A DNA stretch of 35,964 bases, taken from Fimenecus sp963590415 (GTDB taxonomy: Bacteria > Bacillota > Clostridia > Oscillospirales > Acutalibacteraceae). The notes under the pieces are model-generated. The model did no database searches and was not told the DNA's origin. It saw nothing but the letters and a program-made list of their open reading frames with translations. The stretch lies in contig CAVAPB010000023.1 of the NCBI GenBank assembly GCA_963590415.1, forward strand, positions 1 through 35,964, given 5' to 3'. Shown piece after piece: positions 6,274 through 13,629 of the stretch. A program made the translations under genes and the position numbers. Within the stretch, counting starts at the first letter, position 1. Each line of letters starts with the position of its first letter.

Positions 6274-7326
6274 TCACACTAATCCCATAATTTTTTGTGT
6301 GAGTATATCTATCTGCTCTTTTGTTCCGACCGTGATACGGTTGTAGTCTTTAAGCCTTTCGCTGCCGAAATGTCTTACAAGCACGCCCTTGCTTTTAAGA
6401 CTCTCGTAGAGAGCCTGTCCGCTTATTTTTTCATGCTTTGCGAACACAAAATTCGCCTTTGACGGCAGAACGAAAAAGCCCATATTTTTAAGCTTTTCTG
6501 TGAGATACTCTCTGTTTTCGATTATCGTTTTGCAGTTGCTTTTCGTGTATTCCTCATCGTCCAGAACGCCTGTTCCCGCCGCCTGCGTGAGGGAATTTAT
6601 GTTGTAGGGGTTGGTGGAATATTTGATTGTATTGAGGTCGGCGATAAGCTCCTTGCAGGCAATGCCGAAGCCGAGCCGTCCGCCCGCAAGCGAGCGTGAT
6701 TTTGAAAAGGTCTGCGTTACGAGCAAATTGCTGTATTTGTGAATAAGTCCCACGGCGCTTTCGGTGCCGAAGTCAACATACGCTTCGTCTATCACGACCA
6801 CCGAATCGGGGTTTGAGGAAACGATTTTTTCAATGTCGTTAAGGCTCAAGGCAATACCCGTCGGGGCATTGGGGTTGGCTATAAAAATCGTCTTGTTTAT
6901 CCCCACATAGTCGTCAACCGAAATCGTGAAATCGTCCTTTAAGGGGATTTCCTCATATGGCACACGGTTTATCTCCGCAAAAACCGGATAAAAGCCGTAG
7001 GTTATGTCGGGAAAAACCGCAGGGTGCGTTTCGTCGCAAAAAGCCGAAAAGGCGAAGTTTAGAATTTCATCCGAGCCGTTTGTGAAAAGTATTTCGTCCG
7101 TGCCTACAGAGAAAACCTCGCTTGCCTTTTTTACAAGCTCACGGCATTCGGGGTCGCAGTAAAGCTGAAGGCTTTTAACCGCTTCGGCAGTCCTTTTCAT
7201 TGCCTTTTCGCTCGGCGGAAACGGCGACTCATTGGTATTAAGCTTTATGTAATTCATCTCTTTGGGCTGTTCGCCCGGGGTATACGGCACAAGAGAGCTG
7301 AATTTTTGTGAAAAATATCTGCTCAC
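6274..7326 (-). CDS. hisC: Histidinol-phosphate aminotransferase
   Basis: HisC transfers the amino group of glutamate to imidazole acetol phosphate (step 7). It is a PLP-dependent class I/II aminotransferase of 350 residues, the usual size. PLP contacts are visible: NPNAPTG, VVIDEAYVDF, and the Schiff-base lysine in TFSKSRSLAG. The C-terminal VRHFGS resembles the substrate-phosphate arginine region. The start is GTG at 7326, overlapping the hisD stop, with GGAGG seven bases upstream. Confidence 0.96.
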   Translation of the reverse strand: MSRYFSQKFSSLVPYTPGEQPKEMNYIKLNTNESPFPPSEKAMKRTAEAVKSLQLYCDPECRELVKKASEVFSVGTDEILFTNGSDEILNFAFSAFCDETHPAVFPDITYGFYPVFAEINRVPYEEIPLKDDFTISVDDYVGINKTIFIANPNAPTGIALSLNDIEKIVSSNPDSVVVIDEAYVDFGTESAVGLIHKYSNLLVTQTFSKSRSLAGGRLGFGIACKELIADLNTIKYSTNPYNINSLTQAAGTGVLDDEEYTKSNCKTIIENREYLTEKLKNMGFFVLPSKANFVFAKHEKISGQALYESLKSKGVLVRHFGSERLKDYNRITVGTKEQIDILTQKIMGLV

Positions 7327-8603
7327 TGTTCGTCCTCCACACGGATAACCGCACTCTTTGCGTGCGCCGTCAAGCCCTCTTTTTTCGCAAATTTCGCAAC
7401 ATCGAAGGCTACCCTTTTAAGTGCGTCCTTCGTGTAATATGTATACTGTGTTTTCTTTATGAAATCGTCAACCGAGAGCGGACTTGAAAACTTTGCCGTT
7501 CCGCCTGTAGGCAATGTGTGGTTCGGACCCGCAAAATAATCTCCGAGTGCCTCGGGGCAGTTCCTGCCCATAAATATCGAACCTGCGTGGCGTATGCTGT
7601 CCAACTTGTCAAACGGGTTGTCAACGCACAGTTCTAAATGCTCGGGTGCGATTTCGTTTGCGATTTCTATTGCGGCGTCAAGCGTGTCGGCAACAATTAT
7701 CTTGCCGTTTACATCAACTGACTCCCTTGCGATTTCACGGCGTTCAAGCAAAGGAATTTGCTTTTCAAGCTCTGCGCTGACATTTTTCGCAAGCTCTGCG
7801 CTGTCGGTAACAAGCACTGCGCTCGCCATCTTGTCGTGCTCCGCCTGCGAGAGCAAATCAGCCGCAACATATGCGGGGTTTGACTTGCCGTCGGCAACTA
7901 TCAGTATTTCGCTCGGACCTGCTATCATATCAATCGAAACAACGCCGAAAACCTGCTTCTTTGCTTCTGCGACAAAGGCGTTGCCCGGTCCTACGATTTT
8001 GTCAACCTTCGGAATACTCTCCGTGCCGTACGCCAAAGCCGCAATAGCCTGCGCTCCGCCGACTTTGAAAATGCGGTCGATACCTGCGACATATGCCGCC
8101 GCAAGTATAACGGGATTTACCTTGCCGTCCTTTGTCGGGGGCGTAACCATAACAACCTCACGGCAGCCCGCTATTTTTGCGGGAATGGCGTCCATAAGCA
8201 CCGTTGACGGATAAGCCGCAGTGCCGCCGGGCACATAAAGTCCCGCCCTGTCAACGGGGATAATCTTCTGACCGATTACAATTCCGTCCTCATCGTTTAT
8301 TATAAAGCTGTTGCGAACCTGACGGGAGTGGAATTTTCTTATGTTCTTTGCGGCTTTTCGGAGTATTTCCAAAAACTCGGGCTCAACAAGGTTCAACGCC
8401 TCGTCGATTTCCTCTTTCGTTACCGCAAGCGACGAGAGCTGCGCCTTGTCAAACTTTTCGCAGTATTCAAAAAGCGCCTTGTCGCCGTTCTCTCTGACAT
8501 TTTTTATGATTTCCGCAACCGTACCGGCAACATCGATTTTCGGGACGGAACGGGCAAAAATTTCACTGTTGGGCACTTCGCCGTATTTCATTATCTTAAT
8601 CAT
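7323..8603 (-). CDS. hisD: Histidinol dehydrogenase
   Basis: HisD oxidises histidinol to histidine in two NAD-dependent steps. Its 426 residues match the family. Recognisable segments are VGPGNAFVAEAKK, the zinc/substrate region LSQAEHDKMASA, the catalytic EIAPEHLEL, and the C-terminal FAGPNHTLPTGG. The ATG at 8603 overlaps the hisG end; AGGTGG lies about nine bases upstream. Confidence 0.97.
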   Translation of the reverse strand: MIKIMKYGEVPNSEIFARSVPKIDVAGTVAEIIKNVRENGDKALFEYCEKFDKAQLSSLAVTKEEIDEALNLVEPEFLEILRKAAKNIRKFHSRQVRNSFIINDEDGIVIGQKIIPVDRAGLYVPGGTAAYPSTVLMDAIPAKIAGCREVVMVTPPTKDGKVNPVILAAAYVAGIDRIFKVGGAQAIAALAYGTESIPKVDKIVGPGNAFVAEAKKQVFGVVSIDMIAGPSEILIVADGKSNPAYVAADLLSQAEHDKMASAVLVTDSAELAKNVSAELEKQIPLLERREIARESVDVNGKIIVADTLDAAIEIANEIAPEHLELCVDNPFDKLDSIRHAGSIFMGRNCPEALGDYFAGPNHTLPTGGTAKFSSPLSVDDFIKKTQYTYYTKDALKRVAFDVAKFAKKEGLTAHAKSAVIRVEDEQ

Positions 8604-9237
8604 TTTTACATTCCACCTGTTGTTTCAAGCAATTTGCTACCTTTTCAATCTGAGCTGTCTTGAACTTGTAGCCCGTCTTGTTTGCTATAAGCCTTGCCGA
8701 AATGGGAACAACCGTTTCAACGACCTCAAGGTTGTTTTCTTTGAGCGTTGTGCCCGTTTCAACAATATCCACTATAACATCGGAAAGCCCCAAAATCGGC
8801 GCTATCTCGATTGAACCGTTAAGATGTATTATGTCAATGTCCCTGCCGAGCGAGGCGTAATAATTCTGCGCTATGTTTGAAAATTTTGTCGCAACCCTCA
8901 AGGTCTTGCGCACATCATCACGGAAGCCCTTGGGTGCGGCGACAGCCATTCTGCACTTGCCTATATCAAGGTCGAGCAGTTCGTAAATATCGGGCTCGTA
9001 TTCAAGCAGAATATCCTTGCCCGCAACGCCTATGTCAGCAGCGCCCCTCTCGACATATATCGCAACATCCGAGGGCTTTACCCAGAAGTAGCGGACGCCT
9101 GCCTCTTCGTTTTCAAATATGAGCTTTCGGGTTGCTTCTTTGATGGACGGGCAAGGGAAGCCTGCCTTTTCAAACATCGAATAAACCTTTTCGCCGAGCC
9201 TGCCCTTCGGGAGAGCAACATTAAGCATTGTTTTCAA
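8596..9237 (-). CDS. hisG: ATP phosphoribosyltransferase, short catalytic subunit
   Basis: HisG joins ATP and PRPP in the first, committed step. At 213 residues it is the short form, which lacks the C-terminal regulatory domain and works with HisZ, encoded immediately upstream. LPKGRLGEKVY, GAADIGVAGKD and the PRPP-binding loop DIVETGTTLK are present. I prefer the TTG start at 9237 because GAGGTG is seven bases upstream, whereas the ATG at 9228 is 16 bases away. The start lies inside the end of hisZ, which would couple the two subunits. Confidence 0.95.
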   Translation of the reverse strand: MKTMLNVALPKGRLGEKVYSMFEKAGFPCPSIKEATRKLIFENEEAGVRYFWVKPSDVAIYVERGAADIGVAGKDILLEYEPDIYELLDLDIGKCRMAVAAPKGFRDDVRKTLRVATKFSNIAQNYYASLGRDIDIIHLNGSIEIAPILGLSDVIVDIVETGTTLKENNLEVVETVVPISARLIANKTGYKFKTAQIEKVANCLKQQVECKND

Positions 9238-10345
9238 TTAAATTCACCTCTCCGTTCTGAAGCTCGAAAAGCTTGCCGTAGGTTGCCTTTTCAGGGAGCT
9301 TTTTTGCCGTGAACACACAGCCGTACTCATTTCTCAAGCTCTGCGCCGCTTTTTTGACCGCCGCAATGCCATCCTTTTCCGAATAGAGCAAAACAGCGTC
9401 GTAGTCGAACTCCCGTTCTTTTTCGTTAAAGCGTTCAAGCATATCTATATATACCGCAAAGCCTATCGCCTTTGACTTCCTCGACATACTCTGCATAAGC
9501 GAGTCATATCTGCCGCCCGAAAGCACGCTGTCGGGGATTTTGTCGATAAAGCCTTTGAAAACAATACCGTTATAATAGTTTATATCGCTCACTACCGAGA
9601 AGTCAATGCGCAGCTTGCTTTGAAGCTTCGCGTCAAGCGAGGAAATAATGCTTTCGAATTCCGAAAATTCGGCTTGCGCACCCGTTTTGTCTGCCATAAT
9701 TTTAAGCCTCGGCAAAACCTCGTCGGGCGTGCCGTTGTAGGAGATAAGCTCCTCCAAAAGCGCCGTGTTCTCGGCTGAAACGGACATATCGGCACAAAGC
9801 CGCATCATCTCGTGAGTGTTTTTATCGGAGACGAGAGCGGTCATTTTCCGCCTTGCCTCATAAGAAAGTCCCATATAATCGTAAACGGCAAACAGTATCG
9901 CCAGGTCGGAAACATCTACAACGCAGTTTTCGCTTATCGTCATAAGACTCTTCACGGCAAGGCTCAGCACCTCGCACACACAGTAGGGGTCAATGTCGCC
10001 GATACATTCAAGACCCGCCTGCTTGATTTCCTTATACGAATGAGTGCCCTTTGACACCCTGTAAACATTTTCGTCGTAATAGACCTTTTGAACGGAGCCC
10101 TCCGTGTCCTTTGTGTTCTTGACTATCGACAGGGTAACATCGGGCTTTAACGCCATAAGCTTGCCGTTGGTGTCGGTAAAGGTAATTACGCTGTCGGAAA
10201 TGAGGAAATCCTTGTTTTGCACATAGAGGTCGTATTCCTCAAACTTCCGCATTTTATATTGCTTATAACCGTATTTTGAGTAGAGCGAGCGAAGAAGAAA
10301 CACCGCTTGCTCGTCATATTTGAGGTTGTCGGTATCGATTATCAT
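9221..10345 (-). CDS. hisZ: ATP phosphoribosyltransferase regulatory subunit
   Basis: HisZ is a histidyl-tRNA-synthetase-like protein without aminoacylation activity. It forms an octamer with short HisG and carries the histidine feedback site. Its 374 residues show class II synthetase-like motifs, including KPDVTLSIVKNT, a VYYDENVYR-type motif 2 region and GLECIGD. The C-terminal anticodon-binding domain of true HisRS is missing, as expected. The start overlaps the regulator gene by four bases. Confidence 0.94.
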   Translation of the reverse strand: MIIDTDNLKYDEQAVFLLRSLYSKYGYKQYKMRKFEEYDLYVQNKDFLISDSVITFTDTNGKLMALKPDVTLSIVKNTKDTEGSVQKVYYDENVYRVSKGTHSYKEIKQAGLECIGDIDPYCVCEVLSLAVKSLMTISENCVVDVSDLAILFAVYDYMGLSYEARRKMTALVSDKNTHEMMRLCADMSVSAENTALLEELISYNGTPDEVLPRLKIMADKTGAQAEFSEFESIISSLDAKLQSKLRIDFSVVSDINYYNGIVFKGFIDKIPDSVLSGGRYDSLMQSMSRKSKAIGFAVYIDMLERFNEKEREFDYDAVLLYSEKDGIAAVKKAAQSLRNEYGCVFTAKKLPEKATYGKLFELQNGEVNLIENNA

Positions 10346-10638
10346 TCTTTTTCACTCTCCTCAAGCTTTCTTATTGCGCTTTCGTATCCGCCCGAGCCGT
10401 AGCGAAGACAGTTGCTTACCCTGCCTATCGTGGCGGTGCTTATGCCCACTTCCTTTGAAATGGTAAGGTAATTTGCGCCCTTTTCAAGCATTATTGCGGT
10501 TTCAAGGCGCTGCGCCATATCGGTAATTTCCTTTTTCGTGCATAAGTCGTCGAAGTATTTATAACAGTCATCAAGACTTTCAAGATTCAAGAAGGTTTTG
10601 AAAAGGCGATCGGTCGCCTCCGTTCTGAATTCTGCCAT
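10342..10638 (-). CDS. yerC: TrpR-superfamily YerC/YecD-type regulator, likely his operon repressor
   Basis: This is a 98-residue all-helical protein of the Trp repressor superfamily (YerC/YecD group). The helix-turn-helix is at about 58-82 (YLTISKEVGISTATIGRVS). Members of this group have been proposed as histidine-operon repressors (HisR) in Firmicutes. Three observations support that here: it is the first gene of the his operon, it overlaps hisZ by four bases, and an 18-bp palindrome resembling the E. coli trp operator covers the -10 of its promoter. Control by histidine is inferred. GGAG lies eight bases before the ATG. Confidence 0.88.
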   Translation of the reverse strand: MAEFRTEATDRLFKTFLNLESLDDCYKYFDDLCTKKEITDMAQRLETAIMLEKGANYLTISKEVGISTATIGRVSNCLRYGSGGYESAIRKLEESEKE

Positions 10639-10658
10639 TGTTCCGTCTCCTTTGTGCT

Positions 10659-10698
10659 ATCGTACTAATATGTTAGCACTTTAGCACGATAAAGTCAA
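10659..10698 (-). promoter_or_regulatory. his operon promoter with trpO-like operator
   Basis: On the minus strand TTGACT (10693-10698), 17 bases, TAACAT (10670-10675). The -10 lies inside the palindrome GTGCTAACATATTAGTAC (10662-10679), which has the length and half-site pattern of the E. coli trp operator GTACTAGTTAACTAGTAC. A third half-site (TTAGCAC on plus, 10681-10687) overlaps the spacer, and the outer bases extend the symmetry to 10659-10691. Repressor binding here would block polymerase directly. Confidence 0.75.
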
Positions 10699-10753
10699 TA
10701 GTAATTTGCAAAAATTATTTATCGCTTTTGACATTTGTTTTTCCGCCGCGACC

Positions 10754-10782
10754 TTGACAAAACAAAGGATATAATGTATCAT
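10754..10782 (+). promoter_or_regulatory. queT promoter
   Basis: TTGACA, 17 bases, TATCAT. A TATAAT at 10770 has no -35 at a usable distance. Transcription would start near 10789, leaving a leader of about 75 bases. Confidence 0.6.
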
Positions 10783-10786
10783 TTCA

Positions 10787-10856
10787 ATGCTCCGAACGGG
10801 GCGGTCAGTTCGTAACCATCCTGACCGACACTTTGTGTCAATCAAAACTAAGGAGA
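10787..10856 (+). ncRNA. Structured queT leader, candidate preQ1 riboswitch
   Basis: The leader holds a strong hairpin, CGGTCAG with CTGACCG (10802-10827), and a second, GACAC with GTGTC. The A-rich tail ATCAAAACTAAGGAG ends in the ribosome site. CTCC at 10790-10793 can pair with that GGAG, closing the leader as a pseudoknot-like fold that hides the ribosome site. PreQ1 riboswitches, class III in Ruminococcaceae, are known to control queT. I cannot confirm the class consensus by eye. Confidence 0.5.
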
Positions 10857-10863
10857 ATTGAAT

Positions 10864-11376
10864 ATGAAAAACAAAAAGGTTTACTCACTCGTTTCGGGTG
10901 CGGTAATCGCCGCGCTCTATGCCGCTTTAACCTATGTCGCGTCGTCTGTCGGGCTCGCTTACGGAGCAGTACAGTTCCGCTTTTCCGAGGCGCTGACTGT
11001 GCTTGCTGCGCTGACTCCCGCCGCAATTCCGGGGCTTACGATAGGTTGCTTTTTGGCAAACCTCGGCAGTCCTTACGGTGTTGTCGATATTGTCTGCGGA
11101 ACGCTTGCAACGCTTGTCTCCGCATTTCTGTCGTATAAAACAAGAAATGTCAAAGTCAAGGGTATATCCGTGCTCGCACCGCTGTTTCCCGTCATTACAA
11201 ACGCGATTATCGTCGGAGCCGAGATAACAGCCTTTCTTCCGGAGGGCTTCACGCTTTACGGCTACCTGATACAGGCGCTTTGGGTCGGACTCGGAGAGCT
11301 TGTTGTATGCTATGCGGCAGGTATTCCTCTTTTGATTGCGGTCGAAAAGACCTCGCTTAAAAAGTACATCAAATAA
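10864..11376 (+). CDS. queT: QueT-family queuosine-precursor transporter, ECF S-component
   Basis: QueT is the substrate-binding membrane subunit of an energy-coupling-factor transporter thought to import a queuosine precursor. The 170-residue protein is almost all hydrophobic, with five to six membrane helices and family segments such as VQFRFSEALTVLA and NLGSPYGVVDIVCGTL. I chose the ATG at 10864 with AGGAG eight bases upstream; the TTG at 10858 lies too close to that site. It is monocistronic: a structured leader precedes it and a terminator follows. No ECF ATPase genes are in the window, so it would use a shared ECF module. Confidence 0.88.
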   Translation: MKNKKVYSLVSGAVIAALYAALTYVASSVGLAYGAVQFRFSEALTVLAALTPAAIPGLTIGCFLANLGSPYGVVDIVCGTLATLVSAFLSYKTRNVKVKGISVLAPLFPVITNAIIVGAEITAFLPEGFTLYGYLIQALWVGLGELVVCYAAGIPLLIAVEKTSLKKYIK

Positions 11377-11378
11377 TA

Positions 11379-11407
11379 TTGAACAACACCGTCCTTTGTG
11401 TTACAAT
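11379..11407 (+). promoter_or_regulatory. Promoter of the two-component operon, lying within the queT terminator
   Basis: TTGAAC (11379-11384), 17 bases, TACAAT (11402-11407). The -35 overlaps the 5' arm and the -10 sits in the loop of the hairpin that ends queT transcription. Confidence 0.55.
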
Positions 11408-11431
11408 TTAACCGAAGGACGGTGTTGTTTT
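11382..11431 (+). terminator. Terminator of queT
   Basis: AACAACACCGTCCTT pairs with AAGGACGGTGTTGTT around a loop of about 17 bases, followed by TTTT. The 3' arm directly precedes the response-regulator ATG. Confidence 0.7.
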
Positions 11432-12115
11432 ATGTCAAAAATCATTGTTGCGGACGATGAACAGCTTATCCGCAGCCTTGTTGCGGACTTCCTTGAAAAA
11501 GCAGGGCATACCGTCTTGCAGGCTCAGGACGGCGCCGAAGCACTGCAGCTTTTCAATGATAACAAGGATGTCGCACTGTGTATTCTTGACATTATGATGC
11601 CCGAGCTTGACGGATGGGAGGTTTGCAGGCAAATACGCAAAACCTCGGATGTGCCTATTATGCTGCTTACCGCAAGGAGTCAGGATTTTGACCAGATAAC
11701 GGGCTTTGACTCGGGTGCGGACGACTATGTTACAAAGCCGTTTTCTCCCGTCGTGCTCGTAAAGAGAGTTGAGGCTCTGTTGCGCCGAAGCTCGTCGGGT
11801 ATGAAGTCCGACAAGGATGGACTGTGGGGACTTGTCATTGACCACGACGCACTTGAGGTGCGCCTCGACGGCAAAAAAATAGAGCTTACCGTAAAAGAGT
11901 TCAAGATACTCGAGAAGCTCTCGCAGTCGGTCGGCAGGGTTTACAGCCGTGAGCAGCTGCTTGACGATGTATGGGGCTTTAACTATTTCGGAGATATAAG
12001 AACGGTTGACTCACATGTCGCAAGGCTTCGCACGAAGCTCAGCAAGTGGGGCGAGGAACACCTGAAAACCGTCTATGCGGTCGGATACAAGCTTCAGGAG
12101 AATTCCGATGAGTAA
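11432..12115 (+). CDS. OmpR/PhoB-family response regulator
   Basis: This is the cytoplasmic transcription factor of a two-component system, 227 residues. The receiver domain (1 to about 118) has acidic residues Asp8 and Asp9, phospho-acceptor Asp53 in LDIMMPELDG, Thr80 and Lys102 in VTKPF. A winged-helix DNA-binding domain occupies about 128-225, with YSREQLLDDVWG and the recognition-helix region RTVDSHVARLRTKL. The ATG at 11432 is preferred because the receiver begins there; the ribosome site is weak and lies in the 3' arm of the preceding terminator. The kinase gene overlaps the stop. Its regulon cannot be told from sequence. Confidence 0.93.
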   Translation: MSKIIVADDEQLIRSLVADFLEKAGHTVLQAQDGAEALQLFNDNKDVALCILDIMMPELDGWEVCRQIRKTSDVPIMLLTARSQDFDQITGFDSGADDYVTKPFSPVVLVKRVEALLRRSSSGMKSDKDGLWGLVIDHDALEVRLDGKKIELTVKEFKILEKLSQSVGRVYSREQLLDDVWGFNYFGDIRTVDSHVARLRTKLSKWGEEHLKTVYAVGYKLQENSDE

Positions 12116-13556
12116 AAAAAGCGGTAAAAAATTTATAAGCATCCGTACCCGTCTGTTCTTGCAGGTCGGGGCGGTTGTGTTTGTTGCGGTGCTGCTCATT
12201 CTGTCTCTCAACAACTATCTTTTACCAACCATTTACGCCCAAAACGAAAAGCGCACAATGGTTGAGGTCAAAGCTGAAATTGACGGCTTTGATTTTACCG
12301 CAGACGACTGCTCCGAGGATTTGAGCGCGCTTGAAAAAAAGCATGGCTTCTCAATCGATGTTTATTCCGAAAGCGGCGATCCTATATATTTCGGCACGAC
12401 CGATATTTTCTCTTCATCGGGTAAAATCACCGTCTCAAAGCGTCGGGATTATGACGACGGCTCATTCTTTGAAATACAGACCATTGAAAACGAAAATGTA
12501 CAGTATATAGTTTACGGCTCACGCCTTACGAACGGCGAGGAAATTGAAATGTATTCCCGTAAGGACGATGTTGACCGCACGGCGAACATTGCCGTTACGA
12601 TAACAAGCGTTACAAGCGTTGTTGCAATGCTTGCCGCACTCGGAATGATTTATTTTTATTCGGGTAAATTCGCAAAGCCGCTTATCAAAATGAGCAAGGT
12701 TACGGGTAAGATGGCTGAAATGGATTTTTCCGAAAAGTGCAAGGTTACGGGAAATGACGAATTAAGCGTGCTGTCTACGAGCATTAACCATCTGTCGGAT
12801 TCTCTCAACGAGACGCTTGAAGACCTGCACGGCAAAAACGAACGACTGTTAAAGGATATTGAAAAGGAAAAAACGCTTGAAAAAATCAGAAAAGATTTTA
12901 TTTCAAATGTATCACACGAGCTGAAAACCCCGATTTCGATAATCAGAGGATATTCCGAGGGTGCTTCGCTTATGATTGAAAACGGCGAAACAGAGTCGGC
13001 TAAAAAATATTGCGATGTCATAGTCGGCGAAACTGAAAAAATGAACACTCTTGTTTTACAGCTTTTGGAGTTGTCGATGTACGAGTCGGGAAATGTCGCA
13101 CTCAAGGAGGAAACCTTTGACATATCTGCTCTTACGGAAGACTATGCCCGTGCAAATTCCATTAAAATGCAGGAAAAAGGTATCATATTTGATAACAAAA
13201 TTTCCGAAAACACCCTTGTGCTCGGCGACAGCGTAAAGACCGAAATGATTATAAACAATTATATTTCAAACGCAGTATCGCACGCCGAAAACGAAAAGCG
13301 CATTACCGTCAGCGGCAAGGATTTGGGCGGCAGATACCGTATTTCCGTCTTTAACACGGGCAAACCGATAGCCGACGAGGATATAGACAAGATATGGATT
13401 GCCTTTTACCGTGCAGATAAGTCAAGAAGCCGAAGCGAGGGCAGATACGGCTTGGGCCTTTCAATCGTCGGCGCAATTCAGAAACTCTACGGTCTCGACT
13501 ACGGTGTAATAAACCGCCCCGACGGCGTAGAATTCTGGTTTGACATAAAAAAATAA
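12108..13556 (+). CDS. Membrane sensor histidine kinase
   Basis: This is the partner of the upstream regulator, 482 residues. Membrane helix 1 is at about 15-37. An extracellular sensor of about 120 residues lies between the helices with no recognisable ligand domain. Helix 2 is at about 161-184 and a HAMP linker runs to about 238. The phospho-acceptor is His270 in NVSHELKTP. The ATPase domain has an N box around Asn384-Asn388 and the G box GRYGLGLSI at 446-453. Its ATG overlaps the regulator stop, with AGGAG seven bases upstream. A terminator follows directly. The signal is unknown. Confidence 0.93.
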   Translation: MSKKSGKKFISIRTRLFLQVGAVVFVAVLLILSLNNYLLPTIYAQNEKRTMVEVKAEIDGFDFTADDCSEDLSALEKKHGFSIDVYSESGDPIYFGTTDIFSSSGKITVSKRRDYDDGSFFEIQTIENENVQYIVYGSRLTNGEEIEMYSRKDDVDRTANIAVTITSVTSVVAMLAALGMIYFYSGKFAKPLIKMSKVTGKMAEMDFSEKCKVTGNDELSVLSTSINHLSDSLNETLEDLHGKNERLLKDIEKEKTLEKIRKDFISNVSHELKTPISIIRGYSEGASLMIENGETESAKKYCDVIVGETEKMNTLVLQLLELSMYESGNVALKEETFDISALTEDYARANSIKMQEKGIIFDNKISENTLVLGDSVKTEMIINNYISNAVSHAENEKRITVSGKDLGGRYRISVFNTGKPIADEDIDKIWIAFYRADKSRSRSEGRYGLGLSIVGAIQKLYGLDYGVINRPDGVEFWFDIKK

Positions 13557-13570
13557 TTCAAGACAAATTC

Positions 13571-13620
13571 AATAAAACAACCGCAGTTCTCCGTAAACAG
13601 TGAACTGCGGTTGTTTTATT
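13571..13620. terminator. Bidirectional terminator between the kinase and glgA
   Basis: A perfect 19-bp stem (13571-13589 with 13602-13620) around a 12-base loop, with A-rich and T-rich ends on both strands. It serves two convergent operons. Confidence 0.9.
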
Positions 13621-13629
13621 ATTCTTATT

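Noticed and set aside
11435..11845. Long open frames antisense to the two-component, glg and his genes
   Set aside because: They run opposite to well-supported genes, follow their codon bias as shadows, lack ribosome sites and show no family motifs.
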